Positions 6,292 through 6,542 of a stretch of 6,542 nt of DNA are shown one piece after another (the stretch's first letter is position 1; each line of letters starts with the position of its first letter). Under the pieces are notes generated by a model. The model was not told the origin of the DNA and did not search any database. It worked only from the letters and a program-made list of their open reading frames with translations. The translations under genes and the position numbers were made by a program. This DNA comes from JAXDLH01 sp034666705 (GTDB taxonomy: Bacteria > Chloroflexota > UBA6077 > SHYK01): positions 1 to 6,542 of the forward strand of contig JAXDLH010000180.1 of NCBI GenBank assembly GCA_034666705.1, written 5' to 3'.

Positions 6292-6383
6292 TTTCACTCG
6301 GGCGTTCGCTGGCGGGGCTTCCAGTCGTTGACCCCGCCTCTCTGGAGCTCGTGGCCGAGTTACTCGTCCTCGTCATCGCCGTG

Positions 6384-6389
6384 ATTATG
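6384..6389 (-). promoter_or_regulatory. Weak candidate -10 box for the thrS leader
   Basis: CATAAT on the minus strand matches five of six bases of the -10 consensus. It would start transcription near 6377, some 27 bases before stem I of the T-box. No -35 is recognisable at the right distance, because that position falls in the T-arm of tRNA-Val. Read-through from the tRNA promoter is an equally good explanation. Confidence 0.25.
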
Positions 6390-6393
6390 CAGT

Positions 6394-6470
6394 TGGTGGG
6401 CAAGAAGGGACTCGAACCCCTGGCCTCCACGATGTCAACGTGGCGCTCTAACCAGCTGAGCTACTTGCCC
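6394..6470 (-). tRNA. tRNA-Val (anticodon GAC)
   Basis: The 77-base gene folds into a full cloverleaf. It has acceptor GGGCAAG/CTTGCCC, D-arm GCTC/GAGC and anticodon stem CCACG/CGTGG around loop TTGACAT with anticodon GAC. The variable region is AGGCC, and the T-arm is AGGGG/CCCTT around TTCGAGT with one G-T pair. The discriminator is A and the 3' CCA is encoded. It reads GUC and GUU valine codons. It lies 44 bases upstream of the thrS T-box leader on the same strand with no terminator between them. Confidence 0.97.
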
Positions 6471-6480
6471 AAGGCCGGAA

Positions 6481-6486
6481 ATCATA
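6481..6486 (-). promoter_or_regulatory. Candidate -10 box for tRNA-Val
   Basis: TATGAT on the minus strand matches five of six consensus bases. It would start transcription about 4 bases before the mature tRNA 5' end, a usual arrangement. No convincing -35 element is found 16-18 bases further upstream, so the call is tentative. Confidence 0.35.
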
Positions 6487-6542
6487 GCACGCCTTCTGCC
6501 CGTCTACACACTGTCATCGTCCGTCAGAGCGCCCTACTACTT

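Larger units (their letters stand above)
6134..6350 (-). promoter_or_regulatory. T-box riboswitch (tRNA-Thr sensing) controlling thrS
   Basis: The leader senses the ratio of uncharged to charged tRNA-Thr and lets transcription continue into thrS when charging is low. The T-box core GGGTGGAACCGCG lies at 6180-6168 on the minus strand. The antiterminator can form from GGG (6180-6178), bulge TGGAACC, GCG (6170-6168), paired with CGC (6157-6155) and CCC (6154-6152), which belong to the terminator 5' arm and loop. A stem III hairpin CGGCGCG-TGTG-CGTGCCG lies at 6209-6192. The stem I base pairs GCT(C)CAGAG (6348-6340) with CTCTGAGC (6286-6279). Just before that 3' arm, GTGAAAACCAC places ACC, a threonine codon read by anticodon GGU, as specifier (6291-6289). 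The TGGA bulge predicts a tRNA-Thr discriminator U. The apical part of stem I and stem II was not resolved by eye. Confidence 0.9.

Noticed and set aside
6356..6366. Short palindrome CGAGTTACTCG between the tRNA and the T-box leader
   Set aside because: With a single-base centre it cannot form a hairpin in RNA, and at 11 bases it may be chance.
5476..6384. A 302-codon plus-strand open frame across the thrS start and T-box
   Set aside because: It is antisense to thrS and runs through the terminator hairpin and leader; no recognisable protein motif or ribosome site supports it.

Overview
The window is a GC-rich bacterial segment made mostly of housekeeping genes. Two transcription units converge near position 3200. 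Indirect clues suggest Chloroflexota or a neighbouring GC-rich, non-proteobacterial lineage: a T-box attenuator in a GC-rich genome, a threonyl-tRNA synthetase without a TGS domain, an IF3 with a long Ala/Pro tail, and a lipoprotein solute-binding protein beside an ACMSD-type amidohydrolase. This placement is an inference; there is no 16S rRNA or other decisive marker here.

Plus-strand unit. A minus-strand gene start at 1-134 looks like the N-terminus of a ClpP-fold peptidase and runs off the left edge. After an intergenic region carrying an 18-bp near-palindrome (168-185) comes a family-5 ABC substrate-binding lipoprotein (362-2098). Three bases later comes an ACMSD-like metal-dependent decarboxylase/amidohydrolase (2102-3136). 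The two are probably co-translated and may form a small uptake-and-catabolism pair. No permease or ATPase gene lies in the window.

Minus-strand unit, read right to left. tRNA-Val(GAC) (6470-6394) is followed by a threonine T-box leader (about 6350-6134). The leader has a plausible ACC specifier, a stem III hairpin, the core GGGTGGAACCGCG and a strong terminator. Next come thrS (6111-4324), a 166-bp gap with a good TTGACA -35 promoter, and infC (4157-3282). infC most plausibly starts at a rare ATC codon placed 6 nt after a perfect GGAGG. Its product has a normal IF3 core plus a disordered Ala/Pro tail of about 120 residues. The usual rpmI-rplT genes do not follow infC.

Working together, the minus-strand unit supplies tRNA charging and translation initiation. 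It carries two visible control devices: T-box sensing of uncharged tRNA-Thr, and a non-canonical infC start of the kind IF3 discriminates against. I see no CRISPR array, insertion sequence, phage gene or defence system. The points of most interest are the regulatory architecture and the two unusual proteins (TGS-less ThrRS and tailed IF3), not a clearly new system.
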